Below are positions 1 through 10,900 of a stretch of 28,166 nucleotides of DNA, piece after piece. Position numbers and translations under genes: made by a program. Position 1 is the stretch's first letter; the number at the start of each line of letters is the position of its first letter. The notes under the pieces were generated by a model. It was not told where the DNA came from and did not search any database. It worked only from the letters and a program-made list of their open reading frames with translations. Source of the DNA: Silene noctiflora (taxonomy: Eukaryota; Streptophyta; Magnoliopsida; Caryophyllales; Caryophyllaceae); the NCBI GenBank assembly GCA_009801015.1, contig VHZZ01000998.1:148011-176176 (forward strand), written 5' to 3'.

Positions 1-17
1 CCCCCCCCCCTCAAGCT
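1..17 (-). other. Polypurine tract of the copia element
   Basis: The minus strand reads AGCTTGA followed by ten G at the very edge of the window, just after the RNase H stop codon (11-13). This is where the plus-strand primer of a copia element lies, so the 3' LTR should begin at or just left of base 1. Confidence 0.7.
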
Positions 18-783
18 GGAGCATGAAGCGACGAAATGCCCAACTTGGATAGGAGTTCATTGAATGGGGCACGACCAAGAGCTTTGGTAAAGATGTCTTC
101 TAGTTGAGCGCTTGTGTGAACATAGCTTGGTTTTATTGTGCCGCGTAGGATCTCGTCACGAACGAAGTGACAATCAACTTCGATATGCTTTGTGCGTTCG
201 TGAAAGACCGGATTTTTTGCAATATGTAGGGCAGATTGACTGTCACACATTAGTTGAATGGGTTGCGGATGTGGAATTCTGAGGAAGGCAAGCAACCCTT
301 TAAGCCATTTGAGTTCGCAAGTGGTGTGAGTCATAGCACGGTATTCGGCCTCAGCGGAAGATAAGGCAACGGTTGGTTGTTTCTTAGTTTTCCATGAGAT
401 GGGAGAGGAGCCCAAGAAGACTAAGTACGCACTGAGTGACCGGCGAGTGGTAGGACAAGCCGCGTAATTAGCTTCGCAATAGGCGTGTAGACACAAGTCG
501 CTGTCAGACCGTAGAAGAAGGCCTTGGCCTGGCGCATTTTTAAGGTAACGGACGACGGTGAGAGCAGCGTCATAAATTGAGCTAAAATATGGACTGAATA
601 GATTAATTTGGGTCTTGTAATTGTGAGATAAACCAGGCGTCCCACAAGTCTTCGATATGGTTGCGGGTCGAGCATGGGTGTGGCCTTAGACTGGTCCAGT
701 TGGTGATTGGGTTCCATAGGGATCGAGGCGGGTTTGGACCCAAGTAAGCCAGATTCGGATAAAATGTCAAGGGCATACTTCCT
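11..783 (-). pseudogene. copia pol: end of RT and RNase H part
   Basis: From 783 the RT frame continues (KYALDILSESGLL ... YRRLVGRLVYLTITRPKLIY) to about 585. Frame and spacing then break near 560-590, where a few codons appear lost. RNase H follows in another frame down to 11: ACPTTRRSLSAYLVFLGSSP, ISWKTKKQP, ALSSAEAEYRAM, and HIEVDCHFVRDEI. The first catalytic motif, normally D-S-D-W in GYCDSDWAG, reads YCEANYAACP, so catalytic Asp residues are replaced. RNase H is likely inactive as well as out of frame. Confidence 0.88.
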
Positions 784-1929
784 TTAGGATATAAAAATGC
801 CGGATTCGTGACGGGCTATTTCTAGACCAAGAAAATATTTGAGAGGACCCAAGTCTTTCATATGAAAACAATTGCTGAGATATTGTTTAAACTTTGTGAT
901 CATATCAGCATTGTTACCACAAATGACTAGATCGTCGACATAGATAAGAACGTGTACCTCTGTGTCGTTGTGGGAAATGGAGAAAAGGGAATGATCATAG
1001 GGGCATTGCCGGAATCCATATTTTGTGAGGGCGGAAGCGAGTTTAGCGTACCAGCAGCGGGGAGCTTGACGTAACCCATATAAAGATTTCTGTAAGCGAC
1101 AGACAAGTGTATCGTCGGATGATAAAAAACCGGGTGGAGGTTTCATGTAAACTTCCTCGGTTAGATCGCCGTGGAGAAAAGCATTATGAACGTCCATTTG
1201 GTTAATGACCCATTTCTTTGCGGCGGCGATTGCTAGTAATGTCCGGACTGTTACTAACTTGATAGTAGGCGCGAAAGTTTCATTATAATCGACGCCTTCG
1301 ACTTGACGATTCCCCATGACCACCAAACGGGCTTTGTAACGTTCAATGGACCCATCCGCATTGTACTTGATTTTGTAGACCCATTTGGAAGCGATAGCCT
1401 TCTTATTTGGAGGCAGAGGCGTTAGAGACCATGTATCATTGCGTGCCAGAGCTTCAAGTTCAAGTTTCATCGCATCACGCCATTCGGGTACCTGCACTGC
1501 ATCTTTATAAAAACTAGGCTCGTGATGTTTAGTCACTGCCGAAAGAAAAATGCGGTGGTTAGGAGAAAATTTAGAATAGTCGATATAGTGAGAGATAGGG
1601 AACCAAGTACCCGAGGGTTGTGTCGATGCGGTGAGTGAGTGAGACGAGGGACAGACTGGTTGTAAAACATAACCTTGCAGGTTTGAGTTTGAAATTTTTA
1701 TACGGTGCCCACGTCCCATATTTGTAGGTTCGGTTGTTTGGTTGGTGGTCGAATTATTGGGTGGAGGCAGTTCAGAATCTGTCGTAGAGGGTTGTTGGAC
1801 GGTCGGAGTTGTGGAGGTAGTGGTGGACGGCGTAACAGGGGGTGGTTGTACGACCACAACTTGATCAATTGGAGTTAAGTGATCTTGATTAAAGGGAGAG
1901 GTGTCATGGTCAAGATCGTCGAGGTTCAA
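784..1929 (-). pseudogene. copia pol: reverse transcriptase part
   Basis: Same frame as the integrase part. After a low-complexity Pro/Thr linker comes the RVT_2 domain: WRDAMKLELEALARNDTWSL, KWVYKIKYNADGSIERYKAR, QMDVHNAFLHGDL, then the active site YVDDLVICGNN, and MKDLGPLKYFLGLEIA. The catalytic YVDD is intact. The frame stops at TAA 784-786, after which the same frame goes on with the end of the RT region. Confidence 0.92.
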
Positions 1930-2010
1930 GGTCTGGTAAGGAAAATCGTTTTCAACGAAAATAACGTCTCGTGATTCAAAATAGGCACCGGTGTCTAAGT
2001 CGTATAATTT

Positions 2011-3450
2011 CTAACCTTTTTTTTCAAAAGGGTAGCCAATAAAAATGCATTTTCGACTTCGTGAAATAAATTTGTCTCGTGTACGATTTTTCGCATAGGC
2101 TAGGCAACCAAAGACGCGGATATTATCCATAGTTGGTGGTTTATTAAAAAGCATTTCATACGGAGTTTTTCCGTTAAGAATTTTGGAAGGGGTACGATTT
2201 AATAAATGAACGACCCCTAAGACACATTCGCCCCAAAAGAAAATGGGTAATTTGGCTTGAAAAAGAAGAGCGCGGACGATATTTAAAATATGACGGTTTT
2301 TACGTTCGACCCGACCGTTTTGTTGCGGAGTGTCAACATTAGAAGTTTGAAAAAGAATGCCATTTGTTTTGAAAAACGGTATAAGAGGCTCAAATTCGGT
2401 GCCGTTATCGTTACGTAATACTTTGATTTGTTTTTCAAATTGTCGAGAAATCATAGCAAAAAAATTTAATAATGTTTGTTTGACGTCACTTTTGTGTCGT
2501 AGATAAACCCAAGTAGAGCGGGAATAGTCATCGACTATCGTTAAAAAAAATCGAGACCCACACAAGCCATTTTCGGAATATGGACCCCATAAGTCACAAT
2601 GTATTAAATGAAAAATTGAAATAGCATTGTTGGTACTTAACGAAAAAGGAACACGGGTTTGTTTTGCTCTTAGGCAAATATCACAAGAATTATTATGAAA
2701 AGCACTAATGTCCTTGGACGAAATAAACGGTAAAAAACGCATAGCATGTGGAGAAGGGTGCCCCAACCTATGGTGCCAAAGGTCGAAATTGGAAGTCGAT
2801 TTGACCGAACAAACCATGGCCTGCTCGTGGACACCTTGAAGATAGTACATTCCCTCGTGCTGCTCACCCGCACCAATCACTATCCTCGAGGAACGGTCCT
2901 GGATAAGACATAGTTTATGAGAAAACTGAATAGTTAGAGAGGTGTCGAGAAGCAAACTTGAGACAGATATAAGATTACATTGTAAATTTTCGGCATATAA
3001 AACATTTCGTAAAATAAGACGAGAAGACAAGCGAATATCACCACTTTTAGTAGCGATGGTGATGTCACCGTTAGGTAAACCGACTGACAACGGAGATATA
3101 GAACGCACATTGGTAAACCGGGTTAGGGAACCCGACATATGGTGCGACGCCCCTGTATCAATAATCCAAGAAAAAGATGAGAGGTTACCAGTCATAGGTT
3201 CGGTGGCAGCGGTGTTGTTACTAGCCCGCCAAAGAGCAGCGAGTTTCTCAAGTTGTTGAGGAGTCATGGAATTAAAATCCAAGTTATCAAGATTCGACAA
3301 AGGTGGCCTGGAATTTGACATACCTCCAGTGTTACTCGTGCTAGAGCCTGCTGCCATATTCACGCGTGCAACAGGACCTGCAGATTTCGCTTTGATTCGT
3401 TCCCAATTTTCCCTGTCTTTTATATCCGGTACAAACGTAGCGTTGCTCAA
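2011..3450 (-). pseudogene. copia pol: protease and integrase part
   Basis: Open over 479 codons. In order: the gag tail; an aspartic protease motif (WIIDTGASHHMSG); the GAG-pre-integrase HHCC zinc site (WHHRLGHPS ... CDICLRAKQ); and the integrase core with its acidic residues in IHCDLWGPY, RNDNGTEF and QQNGRVERKNRH. The core motifs look conserved, although RNDNGTEF differs from the common RSDNGTEF. It ends at TAG 2011-2013. The next open segment (from 1929) is in the same frame and continues the same domain, so this stop is internal to the polyprotein. Confidence 0.9.
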
Positions 3451-4338
3451 ATCCGTATCATTCGGATTAATATAAATACGATCGCGGAGACGGTCTTCCC
3501 ACCATTCAGGAAATTCCCCTGTGACCCTATAACATTTCTTAAAAAAAATGACCAGGGCGATTGCAAGCTATACAAAACGGTCGATTCGTGTACCCGAGCT
3601 GCAAATGCCACAGGGTCAGGAACAGACTCAGGTTTGGGGTAAGATAAGTTTTGGACACCTTCATCTTGCAATAAACGGTTATACACAAGATCTAAACTGG
3701 GAAGGGGATTAAGAGCAATAATTTGAGAACGAGAATTAGAAAAACGGTCATCAAGACCCATCAGAAAATCGCGTACCCGTTTCTTTTCTCGCCTGGAATT
3801 GATGATATTCGTCCAATCGCGGGCACAAGGATTACAAGAGCAGGAAGGTATCGTGTCATGCTCGAGTATAGCATCCCAAATTGCCGTCATGCGACCATAA
3901 TAATCCATAAGACTTTCAGTAGGACCTTGTCGACAGGCAAACAATTCGGCTTGCAACTAATAAATCCGAGCTTTGTTGCTCTGACAAAATCGATTTTTAA
4001 TATCAATCCAAACCTGTTTGGCCTCAGGTCGGAGTGAAATTTTCTTTTCGCAGCGCCGGTGCAACCGTGTTAAAGATCCACATCGTCACCAGAGCGTTGG
4101 CGGCTGTCCATGATTCAAATTTGTCAGATGTAGGAGATGGTCTGACAATTGAACCATTAATATAACCAAGTTTTCCTTTGGCAATTAACGCAAGATGAAA
4201 TGAGCGAGACCACTCATCGTAATTTTTACCGTTAAAAACCACCGGAGTAATACTGTGACCGGTATGCTCCACATGAACAACCGAATAAGTTGGCTGCGTC
4301 TGTGGAGTTTCGTGAAGAGATTGATCTGTGTTCGTCAT
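3451..4338 (-). pseudogene. copia gag (broken)
   Basis: Capsid-like protein of the retroelement. It starts at ATG 4336-4338 and opens with the copia gag N-terminal domain (FNGKNYDEWSRSFHLAL, and TMWIFNTVAP further on). The first frame ends at TGA 4024-4026. Homology continues in another frame (KQVWIDIKNRFCQSNKAR), is cut by TAG at 3957-3959, then resumes at about 3956 (ELFACRQGPTESLMDYYGRM). A CX2CX4HX4C zinc knuckle near 3530-3590 is split between frames at an 8-base T run (A run 3541-3548 on plus). Material between the AFAAR motif and the knuckle seems shortened compared with relatives. Not translatable as one protein. Confidence 0.85.
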
Positions 4339-4405
4339 GTTTGTGAGTAGAACGAAAAAAAAATTAGATCGAAAGAGGTTGGATCGAAAAACTAGGCTTT
4401 TGAAA

Positions 4406-4414
4406 CTGATACCA
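4406..4414 (-). other. Primer-binding site for initiator Met-tRNA
   Basis: The minus strand reads TGGTATCAG directly next to the LTR end. This matches the complement of the 3' end of plant initiator methionine tRNA, the usual primer of copia elements. Only the first nine bases match; the following bases diverge from the usual GAGCC. Confidence 0.75.
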
Positions 4415-4558
4415 TGTTAGACGTATGAATGATTGATTTCATTGAATGATAAAGCTTTTGTGAATTACAAAGAATTGTCTTACAACGATATGTGATGTTG
4501 CAATTTATACAAAATAAAGAATAAAGTATTTTATGAAAATAAATAAATAAACCTAACA
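4415..4558 (-). repeat. 5' LTR of the copia element (144 bp)
   Basis: The segment begins TGTTAG and ends CTAACA on the plus strand, a 6-bp terminal inverted repeat of TG...CA form, and abuts the primer-binding site exactly. On the minus strand it contains a TATA-like motif (TATAAATTG, rc of 4501-4509), a plausible promoter for the element. The second LTR is not in the window, so LTR divergence and insertion age cannot be estimated. Confidence 0.85.
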
Positions 4559-4574
4559 GCTATATTTTACACAT

Positions 4575-4767
4575 TTACGGAATGAATCGCGAGTTTGCCA
4601 AATATAGAGGATATGCAAGATTGAGCTTCAACGNCTCTCTGATTCCGCAATCTTCGCTAACAAAAACAATCAATCAACACATCAACACATCAATATAATT
4701 AAAGTAATGATGAAAGGTAGTAATGCTTTAGAAGTTTTCATACATACCTGATATTTTGATTCTCCAT
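4575..4767 (-). other. Possible two-exon mini-ORF next to the copia LTR
   Basis: On the minus strand ATG at 4767 opens six codons (MENQNI) followed by a textbook donor (CAG|GTATGT, exon end 4748). An acceptor (TTAG) at 4657 keeps phase and leads to 26 more codons, ending at TAA 4575-4577. The encoded peptide would be 33 residues and includes one undetermined residue (n at 4634). I recognise no family. It could be the broken 5' end of a gene or chance. Only 16 bp separate its stop from the copia LTR. Confidence 0.15.
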
Positions 4768-5329
4768 TTAATCTTCAAAATTCGTGTGCAGAAGGTGTTG
4801 GAGGTTTTTGAAAGAGAGGTTTTTGATTTAGGGAAATAGGATTATACTGTTTGATTTAGGGGTTTTGAAGCATCGTTGAAAGAGGGGTTTTGAAAGAGTT
4901 TTTTTATTTTCTTTTTTTTTTAATTAATAATAAGGGCCGGGTGGTGGGCTGGGTATTGGGTATGATGTATTACCTCAGATGTATAATCCTATTTCTATGC
5001 TTTAAATGATAAACTAAAGTTTTAAGGGTTTGAGATGTTCAATAAAGATTTTTTTTTTCACTTACATATATTTAACGTTTAACATCTTAATTGACGGTGC
5101 TTAGTATTATGGTCACCATTGCTATGTAACTAGGAAGTTGGAGAGTACGAGTGTGTTTTTCTGAAAAGTAGGGGTATAAGTGGGATTAGCTAATACAAGA
5201 GAAGTATAAGTGGAAATTTCCTTTAATTTAATTATGGTGTCTTCTCTAATGGAGCACGGTATGAAATTTTACATAATGTGTTTGAGGCAAAGTTAGAAGG
5301 AAACTACTCCGCATGAAATACGTTGTATC
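4768..5329. other. Spacer without recognised gene
   Basis: AT-rich. It holds several short near-copies of the phrase GGTTTTTGAAAGAG / GGGGTTTTGAAAGAG between 4800 and 4900, and T-rich runs near 4900 and 5050. No coding region or complete transposon is recognisable. Confidence 0.5.
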
Positions 5330-5855
5330 TAGGAATGTCAGCGGGGCGGGTATAAGCGGGTATCTCCCCGTATCCGCCAGTTGGGGCAGGTATGGGTACA
5401 GCTTTCGCGGGTGGTGGGGCGGGTATCGGTACAAAAATTCCACCCGCCATGAGTGGTGGGGGCGGGGATGAGTTGTACGTCATACCCACCAAATACCCGC
5501 CTACCCGCCAATTATTAAAATAAATATATAAATTATTATGATTTTCTATAATGTTCTTTATTAATTTTATTTAAAATGTTAAAGTAAGATTATAAATATG
5601 AAAAATTGCAGAAATTCATAGTGATTAAACTACATTTTATTTAAAAAAGTATCGACAAAAATTATAACATAGATGGTTGGTGGGTAAACGGGGCGGGTAG
5701 GGGTCTAGATGTTCATTCGGTGGGACGGGTACAGGTATGGAAACTTGTACCCGCCATGGGTGGTGGGGCGGGTGCGGGTATGAGAATTGCTTGGTGGTAT
5801 GGGTACGGGGGAGCCTATATCCACCACCGCCCCGCCCCGCCCCAATGATATCCAA
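5330..5855. mobile_element. GC-rich MITE candidate, hAT-like ends
   Basis: Two very GC-rich blocks (about 5340-5515 and 5690-5845), built from variants of GGGGCGGGTATGGGTACCCGC, flank an AT-rich core. The left end reads TAGGAATGTCAGCGGGGCGG; the right end, reverse-complemented, reads TTGGATATCATTGGGGCGGG. These are related with one gap and resemble known plant hAT termini that start TAGG.NTGTCA followed by a G/C-rich stretch. The candidate 8-bp duplications (5322-5329 and 5856-5863) do not match well, so the exact borders or the class may be wrong. The short ORFs inside are simple-repeat artefacts. Confidence 0.45.
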
Positions 5856-7717
5856 CTTTATTTCAACATACTCTAACCAAAGGTTTAATGGATTTTCGAT
5901 TCGTATCCATTATTATAACTAGTATATATCGAGTAACTTTAAATCTGGACCGGAAAAACGAACTAGAACTGACCATTTTGCCTGGACCGAAACCAGGCCA
6001 ACAAGGACCGAATTTGATGTTTCTCAAGGCTAATCTTATCTACGGAGTACGGAGTATAATTTCACGAAGTAGATTGGGTAATTTACCTTTAAAAAAACAT
6101 TACAAACTCAATATTAACAGTTATTTAATCAAAAGATAGTTTAATTAAATTAAAATTTCGTTAGTTTATACTCCGTACTCGACAAATCATAGTTTTCAAT
6201 ACATTTAGATTTAAGACCAAACCGAATCGGATCGTATATTTCGGGTCCAGTTTAGTCTAAGAACGGAACTTTTAAATCCAGTATTCGGTCCACAAAATTT
6301 ACGATTTACTTATTTGATTCGATCCAGTCATGGACAACGCTCACCCCCAGAGAAAAAGGAACATACATCAGATGTATTACCTTATATTTTACTTGTTTAT
6401 TTATTAAAAAAAGTAAACAAATATGTCTTGGTTGCATTATCTAATTTCGCTTAAATATTGTTGATATCGCACGACCTTGATATAGTACCATCTGCCTACT
6501 GCAGGCTGCCTCCATTAACTTTGGCAAATTACTATTGTGGTTAGTTAGATTAACAAAACGAGGCTTGTTACCGGCGTCACCTTAACTTTCCGCTCCCATA
6601 ACTTAAACATTGCTTATTTACATGTTAGCCCCAATCTTATTCTTTGGATCCGCCACCGGTTCTGTGCTGATATAGATGATAAGAACAAAGTAATCTTGCT
6701 CATTTTCTGTTTGTTCATCAATCACATTTCTTTTACTTTTACAGTTTTACGTCCGTGGTAGGATGGGTGCTTTAGGGGGCCGAGGTTTGTTATTTTAACT
6801 GCCTATTTCCGTCAATTAGCCACATTTTGCTTTCTTATGTTAGAAGAATTTCGAATATAAGGCCAATTGAGTAAAATCGAGGGAGAACAAGATCACGAGT
6901 ATTATACTTTCTGTAAATTTACTTTCTGTAAATTTACTTGTACGCGTAACTCTTTTAGTACAAAAATCGGCAAAATGGCCTTTTTCTTCTTCTTAATTTT
7001 CCATGCCCTGACCCGGGATCCCGAATGCTATAAGATTGATCCTGCTACCTAAGAAAACTAAATGTCGTGTTAGTCGAAATATCTCGTGTGCTCATTATTT
7101 ATGTTGTCAAAATTTGTCAGGAAATTTGAAGAGAGCTTGAGCTAGTGCATCACTGTTTTTACCAGGTTCGGACATGTACATGTTTATCAACAATGTGGCA
7201 TTGTAATCAAGAGAATGGGACTATATTACCTATGATCATTTGATCCTATATCGCATCCTTGAGGTTTTGGGACTACTTTCTCTGGAAGGGGTAGATCATA
7301 GATGCCACTTTTTCTTTCGAAATTTTCTGCTACACCAGCTAGGATAATACTGTTGCGCACTTGTATAGTACATGTTACACCAGTGTAAAACTGAAGGCTT
7401 TTCTGACGACTTTTGCACCAACATTACGAGTCTCACATGTTTTAGCTTCAGACTTGTCTTTTTCTCCGGGGAAAAAGAGATAGATCTGTGCAGCTATCGT
7501 GCACATACTGTATCCAAATTCTGTTCTCAACATCTTGACTCATCAATTGGTTATATAGGTTGGCACTTCGTAAAATGGGATAACCAATACCATCCTCGTT
7601 ATGGCTCACCTGAAGCTGTGACAAACAACGTGTGAGTCTAGATAAGAAAGTGAGTGCAAGTAAGATAACATTGTCATTTTAATAGGAATTTGCGACGATA
7701 TGGTATATGGTAGCCTT
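5856..7717. other. Long spacer, small repeats, 3' flank of the kinase gene
   Basis: No gene recognised. It contains a 15-bp inverted pair (6045-6059 and 6166-6180), a tandem repeat of ACTTTCTGTAAATTT near 6905-6936, and a G/C-punctuated stretch at 5930-6350 that may be a worn hAT-type MITE (its right end reads GGGGGTGAGCGTTGTCC reverse-complemented). The right part should include the 3' UTR of the kinase gene; no canonical AATAAA could be assigned. Confidence 0.5.
6045..6180. repeat. Inverted repeat pair, small MITE remnant
   Basis: GAGTACGGAGTATAA at 6045-6059 is the exact reverse complement of 6166-6180. The 106-bp interval between them is AT-rich and non-coding. The ends resemble the GGAGTA / TACTCC ends of Stowaway-type MITEs seen elsewhere in the window. 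Confidence 0.4.
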
Positions 7718-7940
7718 TTACTTTTTACCTCTTGATGATGATGTAGATGAAGGAGCCTTTGAGCTGCTTGCGGCCGAATGCCCAAACGCTGAATCACTTA
7801 CAGTCTCCTACAAGTCAAAATTTGTTTATGTTAAGAAGTTTTCATAACATTCAGAATCAGCGGGGCTGAAGTCTTCAACTTTCCTGTGCATACAACCTTG
7901 TGAGACAAGACGACAGTAATTGATCCATTACTCTACATAC

Positions 7941-7973
<33 letters not shown>

Positions 7974-10900
7974 GTTATACTTATATGATATGGTACATCA
8001 ACTACTGTTGTTGAACAGACAATGCAACTTTTATCTGATAAATCCTGATTTAACATATTAGCAACCGTTATATTACAAGTTATTTGATCTTATTTTCTGA
8101 GTTTTATTACATCACGCATTTGAAGTTATTAGAACAGTTCTGTACTTTGGAGTTTGGAAAGGACTCAAAGGAGTGTTGCAGCTGATGGGATGTGGGTAAT
8201 GTTGTCCTTTGTTAGAGGCTTCACTCATTAGTATTCACATTTTGAACCAGGCTTACGTTTTACGATGAGGCTTATACGACACAATCTTATGAGTGAAACT
8301 ACTCCTAGTCGTTTTACATTTTGTATGCTTGAGAGAGTCTTGTATGAGACAGTGTTACTATGTCACCAAACTATGTTTATATCCTCATCACTGACCTGTG
8401 ATACGAATGTCTGGCTATGGGCATGAGAGGAATCTGTATTGACAAAAAACATGAAAGGCGGTGTTCTATCATCAGCGAAGTCCCTTAATCTGTTAAGCTC
8501 TGGCAAGACTTCTTTTCCAAGATCTGGCCTGTCTTTCCGCCTCATCTCTGCACATCGAATAGCCATCTTTGCCAAACACAACGCTTCTTCTACCGGCCAA
8601 TCTGGCACCAAAGGATCTAACATCTCCTGGAATGTTCCTTTTTCAATGGAAAGATTTACATGGTGAGCCAAACCCATGGGTGGTTTGGCAGTTAGTAGTT
8701 GGAGAAGCACCACACCTAAGGAATAGACATCGGATTTGACTCCAAGCACTCCTGTTTGTTGATACTCGGGGTCTATGTAGCAGAATGTCCCAGCTGCTGA
8801 AGTCATGCAATATTGTGTTATATTTTCAGCCACTGATGCAGGCACCAATCTTGCCAATCCAACATCACCAATCTTACTGACAAAGTACCGGTCTAGTAGT
8901 ATATTGCCGGGTTTAAGATCACGATGAACTAGTGGCTCCGGTTTTGTCTGATGGAGGAAATTCAGTCCTGTTGCAACCTCTGCAGCTATGCGAAACCTGA
9001 CTTGCCAGCAAAGTGCAGGGGTTTTCCCTCGACAAAACAGGCGATCATCTAAACTACCATTGGCCATATGTTCATAAACAAGGCAGCCATATTCTGGGCA
9101 TGCTCCTAGGAGTAGAACCATGTGTGGATGTCGTATGCAGCTTAATACTTCAACCTGCACCCAATTGAAGTAATAAGAATCAAGGATTTTGACTTGGCAG
9201 AAGAGTCAAGGAATGCACGGTATGTGTGATTTCCAATGGTTCTTTTTTTTCTTATAATAAAATTATGCTTTTGAAAAAAAAACTATTAAGTGGATCAGAA
9301 ACGGCTCTGAAACTCTACTGTAACACAATTCAAGTAAAAAGGATAATTGAACTGGCTAAAGATAGACAGAGTATAATACATGAACAATACAATTTCGCAT
9401 TTGCTGGAAGAAGGATTTTAGTTTGGCATCTAAGAAGGAAAATGGACTCATCCAATTTCCCTTCACCCCAATTTACTAAGCGAACAGTGGAAAGTATCTC
9501 TTCCTTCCCTCCAAATCCATCTGTCCAAACAAGTTATTGTGTTCATTGTTAACTTTATATGATTGACTTGTATCATTATATATTTACATAGCTAACCTGA
9601 AATAAATGTCCTTTAAAACGGATCAAGTAGCTATGGCTTGTTTGTTTACCTCTTGGTGGAACTGCGTTTTTCCTTGAGCTGCATCTGATCGTAAAACTTT
9701 TACTGCAACTTTTGTGTGATCTAGATAACACTGGAAGACAGGGCCATAGCCTCCTTCCCCGATCTTGAGAGATTCCGAGAAATAATCTGTTGCCAATTCG
9801 ATTTCTTCGATGTTATACTTCCTGTATCTTATTCCACCACAAGTTGATTTATCCTCTGTATTTTCATTGTTTTGTTTTCTTTCTTCTCCTGGCTCTAAAG
9901 GCTTGCTACGTTTCATTCTTTCAGAAAGCCCCATTGCAGCTTCCTCGGTTGTTCCTTTCTCTGCCAATCTTTTTTCTTCCTCAAGCTTCCATCGTTGGAG
10001 CTCCATTGCCTAGACATGTGTGATTTTCAGAAAATTACACCTGTAGTGTCAATTAATGTTTCCATCCCCAATGGGGGACAAAGACTCCCTATTCTTCGGC
10101 TTTGGACTATGATAGAATAAAGAAACAAAAAAAGGCTTCCTAAACGCTCTATACTTCTTGTAACCTGATTTGTGAAGTAGCAGAGTATCAATGCATTTTG
10201 TGATGCAACTTTCATTACGAGTCATTCGGTATCGACCTTTTTTGTTTTTGACACAAGGTCAGTTTGCGTAGTTCCGATCTCCTTATCCCGACATAGGCGG
10301 GAGCCCTTGGGCTTTGCCGCTTTGGAGGTATTGTTGTTGTTGTAGTGTCAATTGAAGATCTAAAATTGTGCGATACTTACCTTTTGTTTTTCTTTCTCTT
10401 TAGCAAGAACTGCTTCTTTACATGCTTCACTATACATTTCCATGGTTTGCTTGAGCTCAAGCTTCAGTCTTCTCATCTCATCTTCTACATCATCCTGTGT
10501 TCGATTTAAGAACATGTAGTTTCATATGTTTCATTACGTGTATGGTAAACCACTTGCATGGACAATAACTTCACAGTTATGGGTTACAATGGCAGATATT
10601 GTGCCTCAACTATATGTGTATGTGACAACTATATACGGGAGAACTAAATTATTTAGGAATCTGCTCTTTTCATGGATGTTGAAAATACTCCCTCCGTCAC
10701 TGCCGTTTTTTCAAACTTTGTTTAAAATCCCCCTCACGAAAAAAGTAAAGGTAAACAATTGATGGGGCAGAGGGACCGAGGCAGTTCGGAGTATAAGCCT
10801 TTCCAGTCTTTCCAGTTTGCTTGGTCCTGAATCGAATGTTGTGACTCATAATATGTTAAATTAAAGTTGAGAATTTCTTACTCCAAGGTTTGATGAAGCA

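Larger units (their letters stand above)
1..4558 (-). mobile_element. Ty1/copia LTR retrotransposon, decayed, 3' LTR outside window
   Basis: Seen on the minus strand, in order: 5' LTR (4415-4558), tRNA primer site (4406-4414), gag, protease, integrase, reverse transcriptase, RNase H, polypurine tract (1-17). Integrase ahead of reverse transcriptase is the diagnostic copia order. The short LTR and one gag-pol span of about 4.3 kb fit a compact plant copia element. The coding region is broken: frame changes inside gag and before RNase H, and in-frame stops at 3957-3959, 2011-2013 and 784-786. It is therefore non-autonomous now. The bases after the LTR (4559-4563, gctat) are the expected 5-bp target duplication; its partner is outside the window. 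Confidence 0.93.

Noticed and set aside
2942..4037. Plus-strand ORFs opposite gag and pol
   Set aside because: Antisense shadows of the copia coding region.
5304..5922. Pro/Gly-rich ORFs
   Set aside because: They come from the GC-rich repeat blocks and look like simple-sequence translation.
9226..9552. 108-codon plus-strand ORF
   Set aside because: It lies in intron 8 of the kinase gene and has no recognisable domain.
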